A stretch of DNA of 64,000 bases. Source: CBDFLT01 sp965249225. GTDB taxonomy: Bacteria; Chloroflexota; Dehalococcoidia; Lucifugimonadales; G963668185. Shown piece by piece: positions 1 to 7,955 of this stretch (position 1 is the stretch's first letter; each line of letters starts with the position of its first letter). Where the stretch lies: contig CBDFLT010000007.1 in the NCBI GenBank assembly GCA_965249225.1, forward strand, positions 186,001 through 250,000, read 5' to 3'. The position numbers were made by a program, and so were the translations under genes. Below the pieces are notes generated by a model, which made no database searches, had not been told where the DNA came from, and was given only the letters and a program-made list of their open reading frames with translations.

Positions 1-228
1 AAGGACTCGCACGTTTACAGGGCTCGAGAGTTGGGTGTACCCTTGGTTATCAGCACCGATGCCCACATGGAGGAGTCGCTCGACTCCATGGAGTACGGAG
101 TCACTGTCGCCCGCCGGGGTTGGTGCGAGGCCAAACACATCGTCAACACCATGTCGATGGCGGAGTTCATATCTTTTCTTAAGAGTCCGAAGCCCGAGCG
201 TACCAAGGTCCTTGTCAGCCGTGAGTAA
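1..228 (+). CDS. polX: DNA polymerase X / PHP-domain protein, C-terminal fragment
   Basis: This is the 3' end of a gene that begins before the window; 75 codons are visible, ending in TAA at 226-228. The fragment contains the last PHP-domain strand with the metal-binding ISTDAH motif. It then has GVTVARRGWCEAKHIVNT, which closely matches the C-terminus of bacterial PolX, where the PHP domain supplies 3'-5' exonuclease activity for base-excision repair. Identification rests only on this C-terminal piece, so the polymerase domain is inferred from the family. The stop codon overlaps the next gene by 8 bp, suggesting translational coupling. Confidence 0.75.
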   Translation, partial: KDSHVYRARELGVPLVISTDAHMEESLDSMEYGVTVARRGWCEAKHIVNTMSMAEFISFLKSPKPERTKVLVSRE

Positions 229-928
229 TCGTAACCGCAAAGTAGCTGACTCGACATCCGCCTCGCCTAACGAGGCCGTTGACCACCTGCGTAACTCCCT
301 GCAACGGGGACGACCTTGGCCCACGGCTCTGCTGGAGGCCATGGCCCTCTGGACCTCGCCTCAGGAGACCCGTGATGGGCGCCCTCTTAACTACTTCATA
401 GGGGGTGAAGCATTTGACTGGTTGCTTCTGGCGGAGAGAATGCTTTCTGAAGTCGACGGCCTGGTGCCGGAGGAAGAAAAAGAGGAGCTGCTGTTCACCG
501 GCCGTTTCCCCGGTGGCGTTGACAAGGCCCTATTCAAAAAGCTGCTGGGGGTGGACAAGTACAGAGGCCATCTCAACTACCACTACGGCGTGATCGTAGA
601 GCAGGCCCTGCAGCTGGCGACGGAGCAAGAGGTCCACAAGCGCTACGCCAGCAAGGGCATGCGCTACAAGGAGGACGCCTCTGAAGAGGCGTTCGTGAAG
701 ATTTACCATGCTTCCAGGAGCGATCTGCTCAAGCAGTTCCTCGACGAGAAAGGCTATGGCCCCCAAGACTCCCTTAGCCTGAGCGAGGTCAAGGAGTTCA
801 CCTACTGGCTTTTCAAGTACCGGCTCAAAAACTCGGACAAGGCGAGAATAGCCAGCGACACCACAAAGGGCCTGGAACATCTCCAACGGATGGGCTCGGC
901 ATCCACGAGTCATCCGTCATTGACATAG
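221..928 (+). CDS. Conserved hypothetical protein coupled to polX
   Basis: I do not recognise a family. The likely start is GTG at 221, overlapping the polX stop; the reading frame stays open further upstream, but that part lies inside polX. The product is about 235 residues, soluble, rich in charged residues and apparently mostly helical, with no signal peptide or membrane segment. Clusters such as PEEEKEELLF and KALFKKLLGVDKYRGH, and a central stretch with many His/Tyr/Lys, could form a nucleic-acid or nucleotide-binding surface, but this is speculation. The overlap with polX suggests co-translation and perhaps a DNA-repair role. Confidence 0.6.
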   Translation: MSNRNRKVADSTSASPNEAVDHLRNSLQRGRPWPTALLEAMALWTSPQETRDGRPLNYFIGGEAFDWLLLAERMLSEVDGLVPEEEKEELLFTGRFPGGVDKALFKKLLGVDKYRGHLNYHYGVIVEQALQLATEQEVHKRYASKGMRYKEDASEEAFVKIYHASRSDLLKQFLDEKGYGPQDSLSLSEVKEFTYWLFKYRLKNSDKARIASDTTKGLEHLQRMGSASTSHPSLT

Positions 929-1027
929 AAGTCACTGCCGGGAGCGGCACCCTTCTCAGACCCTTCTCTTGAGCGACGCGAAGGACTCAGGGCGACAAAG
1001 GGTGCGTAGAGAGCCTTCGCCACGCCT

Positions 1028-1064
1028 GGATTCTTCGTTCGCATCGGGCGAACTCAGAATGACA
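1028..1064. repeat. Short palindromic dispersed repeat, copy 1
   Basis: The sequence around GTTCGC-ATCGG-GCGAAC forms a hairpin flanked by GGATTCTTC on the left and TCAGAATGACA on the right. A second copy with the same flanks is at 53782-53817, where the stem reads GTTTG...CAAAC. A related motif (CTTGAGCGACGCGAAGGACTCAGGG) lies just upstream at about 968-992. The 929-1109 gap holds these palindromes and no gene. Confidence 0.5.
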
Positions 1065-1109
1065 CTAACACACCCCCTGGCCCAGGGTCGTCTCTACTCC
1101 TATGGGCCG

Positions 1110-3803
1110 TTAATCGCCGAGCCTGCTGAGGACCTCGGTGAGCCTGGTGCGGCGCTCCTCGATGCTGTCTAGCCGCTCCCGCTCCCGCTCCACCACCTCA
1201 TCGGGCGCGCGCTCCAGGAAGTGAGCATCTTTTAGACGCTCCTTCAGACGGCCTGCGTTGCCTTCGTAGTCCATCAGCTCCTTTTTGAGCCTTTCTCGTT
1301 CGCGGTCCAGGTCCACAAGGCCGCCGATGGGTACGGTCACAGTACCGTTGCTGAGGACAAGCGAGACTCGGTCCCTTGTCTGGTGGTCCGTTGCGGCGGA
1401 GCGGCCCGCCTCCGTGGCAAACGTCAGCGGCTCGACCCGGGCGAGCGTTTTAATCACGGGGGCCTCCGCTTTTAGGACCGTGACGACGTCGGACGCGTCA
1501 ACAGTGGCGGCCAGGCTGACGCTGGGCTGTATGCGGAGCTCGGCCCTGAGGTTACGGATGGCGTGGACTATCTCCACGACCCCGCCGACCTCCGCCTCTG
1601 CCGCATCGTCGTAGAGCGCGGGGTCCGCTTCCGGGTACTGGGCTACGATCAACGCCTCCGGCCGGCCGGAGGCGCGTGGCAGGCGGTCCTTCAGCGTCTG
1701 CCAAATCTCCTCGGTTATGAAGGGCATGAAGGGGTGCAGCAATCTCAGCACCCGCTCCAAGACGTGAACCAGCACGGGTACCGGCGATTGACCCGTGTCG
1801 CCGTCGCGCTTGCGCACCTTCGCCATCTCGATGTACCAGTCACAGTATTCACCCCACAGGAAGTCGTGGAGAACCCGCTGGGCCTCGCCGAACTGGTAAT
1901 CTTCCATGAAGCGCTGGACTTGGGCGGTCGTGCGATGCATCCGGCTAAGTATCCAGCGGTCGTGCCGGTGTGCGACCGGCGTCGGATTGTCCCACTGCTC
2001 CAGGCCTGATGCGCCGTCGAGGATGGACATCACGAACCGGGCCGCGTTCCACAGCTTGTTGGCGAAGTTGCGGCTGGCCTCCAGCCTCTGCTCGTTGAGA
2101 CGCATGTCGTTGCCGGGGGAGTTGCCGGTGGTCAGGGCGAATCGGAGGGCATCTGCGCCGTACACGTCGATGAGCTCCAAGGGGTCCATCACGTTGCCGC
2201 GGGTCTTGCTCATCTTCACGCCCTCAGTGTCTCTGATCAGACCGTGCAGATACACTGTGTGAAAAGGGACATTTCCGACGTTCTCCAGGCCCGTGAAGAT
2301 CATACGGGCGACCCAGAAAAACAGTATGTCGTATCCAGTCTCGAGGACGCTCCCAGGATAGAAGTAGCCAAGGTCCTCGGTCTGGCCTGGCCACCCCAGC
2401 GTCGAGTGGGGCCACAGGGCCGAGCTGAACCACGTGTCGAGGACATCCGGGTCCTGGACGAGCTTACCGGAGTCGCAGCTATCACAGGAAGTGGGGTCTT
2501 CGTACTCGACCATGACGCTGTCGCAGTCTTCGCAGTACCACACAGGTATGCGGTGCCCCCACCAGAGCTGGCGACTGACGCACCAGTCCCGGATGTTGTC
2601 CATCCAGTTGAAGTAGACCTTTGCGAAGCGCTCCGGCACCATCTTGATGCGGCCGTCGGCCACGGCGTCTCTAGCCGGCTTGGCCAGGGGCGCCATCTTC
2701 ACGAACCACTGCTTGGTGACGATAGGCTCCACAATCTCATCGCAGCGGTTGCAGTGTCCCACCGAGTGGTCGTAAGGCTCGACCTTCTCCAGGAGACCAT
2801 CCCGCTCCAGTTCCTTGACTATGTTGTTTCTGGCTTCGAACCGGTCTTGGCCCTGGTAGTGGCCGGCGTTTTCGTTCATGGTGCCGTCCAGGTTCATCGC
2901 GTTTACGATGGGCAGCTCGTGGCGCTCGCCGATCTCGAAGTCGGAGGGATCGTGTCCCGGAGTGACCTTGAGGGCGCCGGTGCCGAACTCCGGGTCGACC
3001 GCATCATCGGCGATTATGGGGATCAAGCGCTTCAACACCGGCAGCACCGCGTTCTTTCCCACAAGGTCCCTGTGGCGTCCGTCGTTGGGATTGACGGCCA
3101 CGGCGGTGTCGCCCAGCAGCGTTTCCGGCCGTGTGGTGGCGACGGTGAGTGCGCCGTCTCCATCTTCCAGGACGTAGCGGATGTAATACAGGCTGGCGGC
3201 CTCTTGCTTGTGTTGCACCTCCAGGTCGGAGAGGGCGGTGGCGCACCGCGGGCACCAGTTGGTGATGCGCTCTCCCCGGTAAATGAGGCCCTTCTTGTAG
3301 AGATTGACGAAGGTGGTTCGGACCGCCTTGCTGGGCGTCTCATCCAGCGTGAAGCTTTTGCGCGTCCAGTCGCAGGAGGCGCCCAGGCGCTTGGTCTGGT
3401 CGTAGATCCGATCACCGTACTGCCGGACCCACTCCCAGACCCGCTCGACGAACTTCTCGCGGCCCAGGTCATGTCGGGTCAGTCCCTCGTCGGCTAGCCC
3501 GCGCTCCACCACCACCTGGGTGGCGATGCCGGCGTGGTCGGTGCCTGGGAGGTATAGGGTGGGCTCGCCCCTCATGCGGTGCCAGCGGACCATCAGGTCT
3601 TCCAGGGCCGCGGTTAGGGCGTGGCCCATGTGCAGCTCGCCGGTCACGTTGGGAGGCGGCATGATGATTACGAACGGCTGCTTGGACCGGTCGATCTTCG
3701 GCGTGAAATAGCCGCCGTCGAGCCACATGTCGTAGATGCGCCGCTCAACGGCCTTGGGGTCGTACGCCTTGGGGATGTCTGGTCTAGAGGCGACCTTCGT
3801 CAT
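1110..3803 (-). CDS. valS: Valyl-tRNA synthetase
   Basis: Class I aminoacyl-tRNA synthetase that charges tRNA-Val. The 897-residue product is full length for the family. The HIGH motif appears as HMGH at residues 58-61 after PPPNVTGEL, and the KMSKS loop appears as KMSKT near residue 530. The editing (CP1) domain includes ATTRPETLLGDTAVAV, followed by WWGHRIPVWYC and zinc-type Cys pairs (CEDCDS, CDSCDS). The last about 70 residues form the Arg/Glu-rich coiled coil typical of bacterial ValRS. ATG at 3801-3803 is the natural start. It is the last gene of a minus-strand group and ends next to a palindrome-rich gap. Confidence 0.97.
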   Translation of the reverse strand: MTKVASRPDIPKAYDPKAVERRIYDMWLDGGYFTPKIDRSKQPFVIIMPPPNVTGELHMGHALTAALEDLMVRWHRMRGEPTLYLPGTDHAGIATQVVVERGLADEGLTRHDLGREKFVERVWEWVRQYGDRIYDQTKRLGASCDWTRKSFTLDETPSKAVRTTFVNLYKKGLIYRGERITNWCPRCATALSDLEVQHKQEAASLYYIRYVLEDGDGALTVATTRPETLLGDTAVAVNPNDGRHRDLVGKNAVLPVLKRLIPIIADDAVDPEFGTGALKVTPGHDPSDFEIGERHELPIVNAMNLDGTMNENAGHYQGQDRFEARNNIVKELERDGLLEKVEPYDHSVGHCNRCDEIVEPIVTKQWFVKMAPLAKPARDAVADGRIKMVPERFAKVYFNWMDNIRDWCVSRQLWWGHRIPVWYCEDCDSVMVEYEDPTSCDSCDSGKLVQDPDVLDTWFSSALWPHSTLGWPGQTEDLGYFYPGSVLETGYDILFFWVARMIFTGLENVGNVPFHTVYLHGLIRDTEGVKMSKTRGNVMDPLELIDVYGADALRFALTTGNSPGNDMRLNEQRLEASRNFANKLWNAARFVMSILDGASGLEQWDNPTPVAHRHDRWILSRMHRTTAQVQRFMEDYQFGEAQRVLHDFLWGEYCDWYIEMAKVRKRDGDTGQSPVPVLVHVLERVLRLLHPFMPFITEEIWQTLKDRLPRASGRPEALIVAQYPEADPALYDDAAEAEVGGVVEIVHAIRNLRAELRIQPSVSLAATVDASDVVTVLKAEAPVIKTLARVEPLTFATEAGRSAATDHQTRDRVSLVLSNGTVTVPIGGLVDLDRERERLKKELMDYEGNAGRLKERLKDAHFLERAPDEVVERERERLDSIEERRTRLTEVLSRLGD

Positions 3804-3887
3804 GGGCCTCGTTTCTCGGCCAGTGGGCTAACTGGCAATACGATCTGCACTTCTGTAAGTTGCCGGGTATGCCCTCACTCCGTAACT

Positions 3888-4257
3888 CTAGCTCCGGCGG
3901 CCTCTCCTCCATAGGAACATTGCGACCAAAGAGCCGATTAAGATTGCTCTAATGATCCTGCGTTTGTCCTCAAACGAGACGAACCGGGTATCATCCGGTG
4001 TGATCTCGATGAACCCCTACCGGACTCACGGATGCTCCTCCACCGCCTCCACCACCGGTTGAACTGGGCACATCTGCCTCTGTGGAGGTGGTGTTACCCT
4101 GCTGAATTCCACCACCTCCGCCAAAGCCATAGGATACCCTTGCCACCGGGATAATCGTCTTACCTTCGGCGGCAATAGGTTCTCCGTAGATAACCTTTAC
4201 GCCGGCGCTGGTCGAAATACGCTCTGAAATGTCCTTGAGCAGGTCCGGGATATTCAT
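3888..4257 (-). CDS. GerW/YtfJ-family protein, frameshifted
   Basis: The start ATG at 4255-4257 gives MNIPDLLKDISERISTSAG, then VIYGEPIAAEGKTIIPVARV and a Gly-rich stretch ending SVSPVG, the hallmark of the GerW (sporulation protein YtfJ) family. The annotated frame stops early at 3991 after 88 residues. Dropping one G from the run of four at 4014-4017 restores the expected family ending FIEITPDDTRFVSFED, then a C-terminal hydrophobic helix (IIRAILIGSLVAMFLW) and a basic tail to a TAG at 3888-3890. The total is then about 122 residues. This is either a sequencing error, a recent mutation or programmed slippage. In non-sporulating bacteria the role of these proteins is unknown. Confidence 0.75.
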
Positions 4258-4336
4258 TCGAAGACCTCCATATGAGGTGTCGACAGTCGAGTAAGGCTTG
4301 GTTGCCAAGAGGTCAGGGGTGAAGCCGCCAGCCTCG

Positions 4337-5551
4337 CTACCGCAGCAGCTTCACAACTCGATCGAGGATGCGGTGACCCACCTCGTACTTGGACATCAGC
4401 GGCACGTCCTCGACGCCGTCGTTCCCGTCTACGATGACCACCTTGTTGGAGTCTGCCCCGAATGCGCCACCCTCGGCGGTGATGTCGTTGGCGACTATCA
4501 GGTCGAGTCCCTTGTCCTTAAGCTTGGCCCGGGCGCTGGGGACCAGGTCCTCGCTTTCCGCGGCGAAGCCCACCTTGACCAGCCGATCACCCTGGATCCC
4601 GGCGATGATGTCTGGGTTCTTAGTCAGCTCCAGGGTCCTGTTGTCCGCGTTGCCTTTCTTGGCCTTACGCGCGACCACTTCTGACGCGCGCCAGTCGGCG
4701 ACGGCGGCGGCCATGATGAGCGCGTCGGCATCTCCGCACTCCTTTGCCAGCACGTCGTGCATACACAGAGCCGTATCGACGCGGACGACCCTCACGCCCA
4801 CCGGGTCGGGTAGGGCGGTGGGCGCGGCGACTAGGACGGCCTTTGCGCCTCGGTCACGGGCGGCCTCGGCCACGGCGTAGGCCATCTTGCCCGACGACCG
4901 GTTGGATATGAACCTTACCGCGTCGATGGGCTCCTGCGTCCCTCCGGCGCTCACGACGATCTTGCGGTTTGCCAGGTTGCCGTCGCGTCCGAGCACCATC
5001 CGTATGTGGCCCATCAGCTCGTCCGTTTCCAGGAGCCGGCCCGTTCCCACGAGGCCTGAGGCGAGTCTCCCCTCGGCAGGCCCAGCGATGGTGTATCCCC
5101 TCGACCGAAGCCGCGCGATGTTCTCCTGAGTCGCCGGGTTTTCGTACATGTGGCCATCCATCGCCGGCGCCACGATGATGGGAGCCTGGGTGGCCAGTAC
5201 AGTGGCGGTGAGCGCATCGTCGGCCATTCCCCAGGCGATCTTCGCCATGGTGTTGGCGGTAGCGGGAGCCACGACGACCACCTCGGCCCGTTCGGCCAGG
5301 GCCACGTGGTTGATGCTCATCTCGGACTGGGGGTCGAAGGCGCTGGTGACCACGGGACTGTGTGTGATCGCGCGGAAGGTCAGCGGCGTCAGAAACTCGG
5401 TTGCGCCTTCGGTCATGATCACCACCACCTGGGCGCCCTCCTGGGTCAGCTTGCTGGCAAGGTCGGCCGCCTTATAGCAGGCGATGCTGCCGGTGACGCC
5501 CATGACAACGTTTCTATTTTCCAGAGGGTTTGGCACTGCCCGTCCCCTCAC
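4337..5551 (-). CDS. coaBC: Bifunctional phosphopantothenoylcysteine decarboxylase / phosphopantothenate-cysteine ligase
   Basis: Carries out two consecutive coenzyme A steps: CoaB joins phosphopantothenate to cysteine and CoaC decarboxylates the product using FMN. The N-terminal flavoprotein domain shows GVTGSIACYKAADL, the catalytic-His region INHVALAERAEVVVVAPATA, and PAMDGHMYENPATQ. The CoaB half shows AGGTQEPIDAVRFISNRSSG, AAVADWR and KNPDII. At the usual ACGxxGxGR loop the sequence reads ASGLVGTGR, so the loop cysteine is Ser, a variant that I believe also occurs in actinobacteria. At 404 residues it is normal length. ATG at 5549-5551 is used; the valine-rich core begins about 14 residues later. 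Neighbouring coaX supports the pathway. Confidence 0.95.
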   Translation of the reverse strand: MRGRAVPNPLENRNVVMGVTGSIACYKAADLASKLTQEGAQVVVIMTEGATEFLTPLTFRAITHSPVVTSAFDPQSEMSINHVALAERAEVVVVAPATANTMAKIAWGMADDALTATVLATQAPIIVAPAMDGHMYENPATQENIARLRSRGYTIAGPAEGRLASGLVGTGRLLETDELMGHIRMVLGRDGNLANRKIVVSAGGTQEPIDAVRFISNRSSGKMAYAVAEAARDRGAKAVLVAAPTALPDPVGVRVVRVDTALCMHDVLAKECGDADALIMAAAVADWRASEVVARKAKKGNADNRTLELTKNPDIIAGIQGDRLVKVGFAAESEDLVPSARAKLKDKGLDLIVANDITAEGGAFGADSNKVVIVDGNDGVEDVPLMSKYEVGHRILDRVVKLLR

Positions 5552-5673
5552 CCGTTTTGCAGGTTACTAGCGTCTTGTATGTCCCAGGACTACTTCAAAA
5601 TGGGTATTGGTCCGTGTGCGAATACCCCTGCCCGAACCGCGTCCGGGACGCCACACCTCGGCGGGCGGGATAC

Positions 5674-6441
5674 CTACTCTGTGTTCAGTCTATGGATGAT
5701 GCGAAGTCCCGACAGGGTCAGGTTTGGGTCCACGGCGTCAAAGATGTCGACGTGCTGCTCGAACAGCGTGGCCAGGCCTCCCGTGGCCACTACCTTACAG
5801 CCGCCGCCCATCTCGCTGTCGAACCTGGAGACCATTCCTTTCACCAGTTCAGTGTAACCCAGAACGAGGCCCGATTGGAGGGCATGTACGGTGTTGCGTC
5901 CGATGGCGGTATCCGGTGGATGTAGCTCAACGCGTCGGAGCTGTGAGGTACTGTGGAAGAGGGCGTCGGCCGCCACGGATATTCCCGGGGCTATGGCGCC
6001 ACCCAGGTATTCGCCGTCTTTCGATATGCCGTCGAATACGGTCGCTGTGCCGAAGTCCACCACGATGACTGGACCACCGTACAGATTCAGTGCCGCCGCA
6101 GCGTCCGCTATGCGGTCGGCGCCCACATCACGAGGGGTGTCGTATAGTATCCGTATTCCAGACTTTACCCCCGTTCCGGCGACCAGCGGCTCGATGTGAA
6201 AATAGCTTCGGGAAACCTCCACGAAAGTGTCCGTAAGCGGAGGTACGACGCTGCACAGAGCGACCGCGGTGATGTCGGAAAGGGATATGTCTTTGAGCGG
6301 CAGAAGATGGTTGAGGATCAGGCCGTACTCGTCGGCCAATCGCCCTTGGTCGGTGGACGTGCGCCAGGTGGCCTTGAGGTTCTCGCCCTCGAAGACCCCA
6401 AGATTGATGTTGGTATTCCCGATATCCAGGGCCAGCAGCAT
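5674..6441 (-). CDS. coaX: Type III pantothenate kinase
   Basis: Phosphorylates pantothenate in the first step of CoA synthesis; CoaX enzymes are acetyl-CoA insensitive and need a monovalent cation. The start at 6439-6441 is chosen because it gives the family N-terminus MLLALDIGNTNINLGVF with the phosphate-binding DxGNT. An upstream in-frame ATG would add 28 residues with no family match. Further motifs are the GADR block (VGADRIADAAAALN) and VVDFGTATVFDGIS. The 255 residues match the family. It shares the minus strand with coaBC (122 bp apart), giving the first and middle CoA steps in one transcription direction. Confidence 0.95.
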   Translation of the reverse strand: MLLALDIGNTNINLGVFEGENLKATWRTSTDQGRLADEYGLILNHLLPLKDISLSDITAVALCSVVPPLTDTFVEVSRSYFHIEPLVAGTGVKSGIRILYDTPRDVGADRIADAAAALNLYGGPVIVVDFGTATVFDGISKDGEYLGGAIAPGISVAADALFHSTSQLRRVELHPPDTAIGRNTVHALQSGLVLGYTELVKGMVSRFDSEMGGGCKVVATGGLATLFEQHVDIFDAVDPNLTLSGLRIIHRLNTE

Positions 6442-6636
6442 AGTTGTCTCAAACTTGACCTGATGTCCTCTCGGTATTGAAGCGGATCTTCCCGCTATGG
6501 CCAAGCCTACGCGCTCCCGCGTCACAGGTCAAGAAATTGAGGCCCAGCGCAGGGTGTTCCTATGCGCCGCCTGGGCGTGGATGTCCTTCTGCCAGGGCCG
6601 CGGCTCCGATGGCATGCGGCCCAGTCGCAGCGATTG

Positions 6637-6665
6637 TTGATGCGTCCAAATGCCCATGCTATACT
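6637..6665 (+). promoter_or_regulatory. Sigma70-type promoter
   Basis: TTGATG (6637-6642), a 17-bp spacer and TATACT (6660-6665) preceded by TGC, an extended -10. Transcription would start near 6671, well before the next gene (7051), and run into the terminator at 6924-6963. Confidence 0.6.
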
Positions 6666-6670
6666 GCCTT

Positions 6671-6963
6671 ATGTGGAGGGGAAGGGCCGGATGGCGCCAT
6701 TTACGGTTGACGCTGAGGTTTTGGGAAACCCTTCACAGAGGCAGAGTTAAGAAAGAATGGAAAGTGTGAACGGTCTCTCGGTTCATCTGGTTTGCTTTAA
6801 TGGGCCGTGCGCGTGTACCAAACGGTAGCACCCGGTTTGACCAGCGCGAGGTCTGACGGCCGGACGTAGAAACTGTGAACAGGGCTTAGTACCACCTCCC
6901 ATCAATCCAGGTCCTGTTTGTTACTCCACCGCCTCGACATTGCGTAAGGCGGTGGAGTTTTTT
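6671..6963 (+). ncRNA. Candidate structured non-coding RNA or leader, about 290 nt
   Basis: The 609-bp gap between coaX and the MoeB-like gene holds no convincing ORF. It does hold a strong promoter, a strong terminator and, between them, nested complementary segments. Outer arms GGCCGT (about 6803-6808) and ACGGCC (about 6856-6861) enclose CGCG/CGCG and then CAAACGG...CC..GTTTG. A separate hairpin TGAAC...GTTCA lies at about 6767-6785. I cannot match it to tmRNA, RNase P RNA, SRP RNA or a riboswitch; the conserved cores of those RNAs are not visible. It could be a 6S-like RNA or a terminating leader that controls the sulfur genes downstream. Family unknown. Confidence 0.35.
6924..6963 (+). 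terminator. Rho-independent terminator
   Basis: Perfect 11-bp stem CTCCACCGCCT / AGGCGGTGGAG (6924-6934 and 6947-6957) with a 12-nt loop, followed by TTTTTT. It lies about 90 bp before the MoeB-like gene and ends the candidate RNA. Confidence 0.85.
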
Positions 6964-7050
6964 GTCCGGTTAGGTGCATCGGCAGAAGCGCCTAAGCTAT
7001 CTAATCGTATACGTAGGCTGATAGAATGAGGCCGCGGAGGATCGCAGATA

Positions 7051-7890
7051 ATGGTGGATACCCAAACGACTGCTAAGCCCAGACCGCTTACCCCATACCA
7101 GGTGGAGCGGTACAGCCGACATATCATAATGCCCCAGGTGGGGAGCAAGGGTCAGCGCAAGCTATTGGACGCCAAGGTCCTCATCATAGGTGCTGGAGGG
7201 CTGGGTTCTCCTATATCCATTTACCTTGCCCTTGCCGGGGTGGGCACAATAGGGATCGTGGACTTCGACAAGGTCGATCTTACGAACCTCCAGCGGCAGA
7301 TCCTGCATCACAACCACGACGTGGGGCGTTCGAAGGTGGAGTCGGCCATCGAGACCCTAAAGGAGTACAACCCCGATGTTAACGTGGTGGCGTACGAGGA
7401 GCCGCTGACGTCGGCCAACGCGCTGGAGGTGATCTCTCAGTACGACATTATCATCAACGGGGCCGACAACTTTCCGGCCCGATACCTGGTAAATGACGCG
7501 TCCTATCTTTCCGGCAAGCCTTTGGTGGACGGCAGCATCCTGCTGTTCGACGGCCAGGCTACCGTCTTCATGCCCGGGCGTGGCTGCTATCGGTGCCTCT
7601 TCCCCGAGCCGCCTCCGCCCGGCGAGGTGCCTAGCTGCGCAGAGGCGGGTGTGCTGGGCATGCTGCCGGGGATGGTCGGGACCATCCAGGCCACCGAAAC
7701 CGTGAAGCTCATCATGGGTATCGGGGAGTCCCTGGCCGGCCGCCTCATCCTCATCGACGCGCTGGACATGGAGTTCCGGACGGTCAAAATGCGTCGGAAC
7801 CCTGAGTGCCCGCTGTGCGGCGATAACCCCACCATCAAAGAGCTGATCGACTACGAGGCCTTCTGCGGAGTCCCTGCGGTTACGACGTAG
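7051..7890 (+). CDS. moeB: MoeB/ThiF-type sulfur-carrier adenylyltransferase (E1-like)
   Basis: Adenylates the C-terminal glycine of a ThiS/MoaD/CysO-type sulfur carrier so that it can be thiocarboxylated. The 279-residue protein shows the N-terminal RYSRHIIMPQVG block, the nucleotide-binding GAGGLGSP motif, NLQRQIL, and the DNFPARYLVND block with the Mg-binding Asp. Two zinc pairs are present (CYRC and CPLC), as is the PSCAEAGVLG segment with the conserved cysteine. It lacks the C-terminal rhodanese domain of MoeZ; separate rhodanese genes lie two and three genes downstream. Start ATG 7051 follows GGAGG. The CysM-type cysteine synthase next door suggests a CysO-like carrier as substrate, but no carrier gene is in this window. 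Confidence 0.9.
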   Translation: MVDTQTTAKPRPLTPYQVERYSRHIIMPQVGSKGQRKLLDAKVLIIGAGGLGSPISIYLALAGVGTIGIVDFDKVDLTNLQRQILHHNHDVGRSKVESAIETLKEYNPDVNVVAYEEPLTSANALEVISQYDIIINGADNFPARYLVNDASYLSGKPLVDGSILLFDGQATVFMPGRGCYRCLFPEPPPPGEVPSCAEAGVLGMLPGMVGTIQATETVKLIMGIGESLAGRLILIDALDMEFRTVKMRRNPECPLCGDNPTIKELIDYEAFCGVPAVTT

Positions 7891-7955
7891 GTGACCTCGG
7901 CCTCCGGGTCGAATGGCCGGCTGCGAGACGGCGCCGTGGGAGATGTGTTCAGCGA

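Noticed and set aside
2244..3497. Long plus-strand ORF of 417 codons
   Set aside because: It lies antisense within valS, whose motifs are complete; the pattern of residues is that of a GC-rich shadow frame.
6671..6710. SAM-I-like string GGAGGGGAAGGGCCGGATGG
   Set aside because: It loosely resembles the start of a SAM-I riboswitch, but the GGTGCTAATTC core and closing P1 arms are missing.
6880..6900. T-box-like TACCACC motif
   Set aside because: It is the complement of the T-box sequence, not the motif itself, and no specifier loop is seen.
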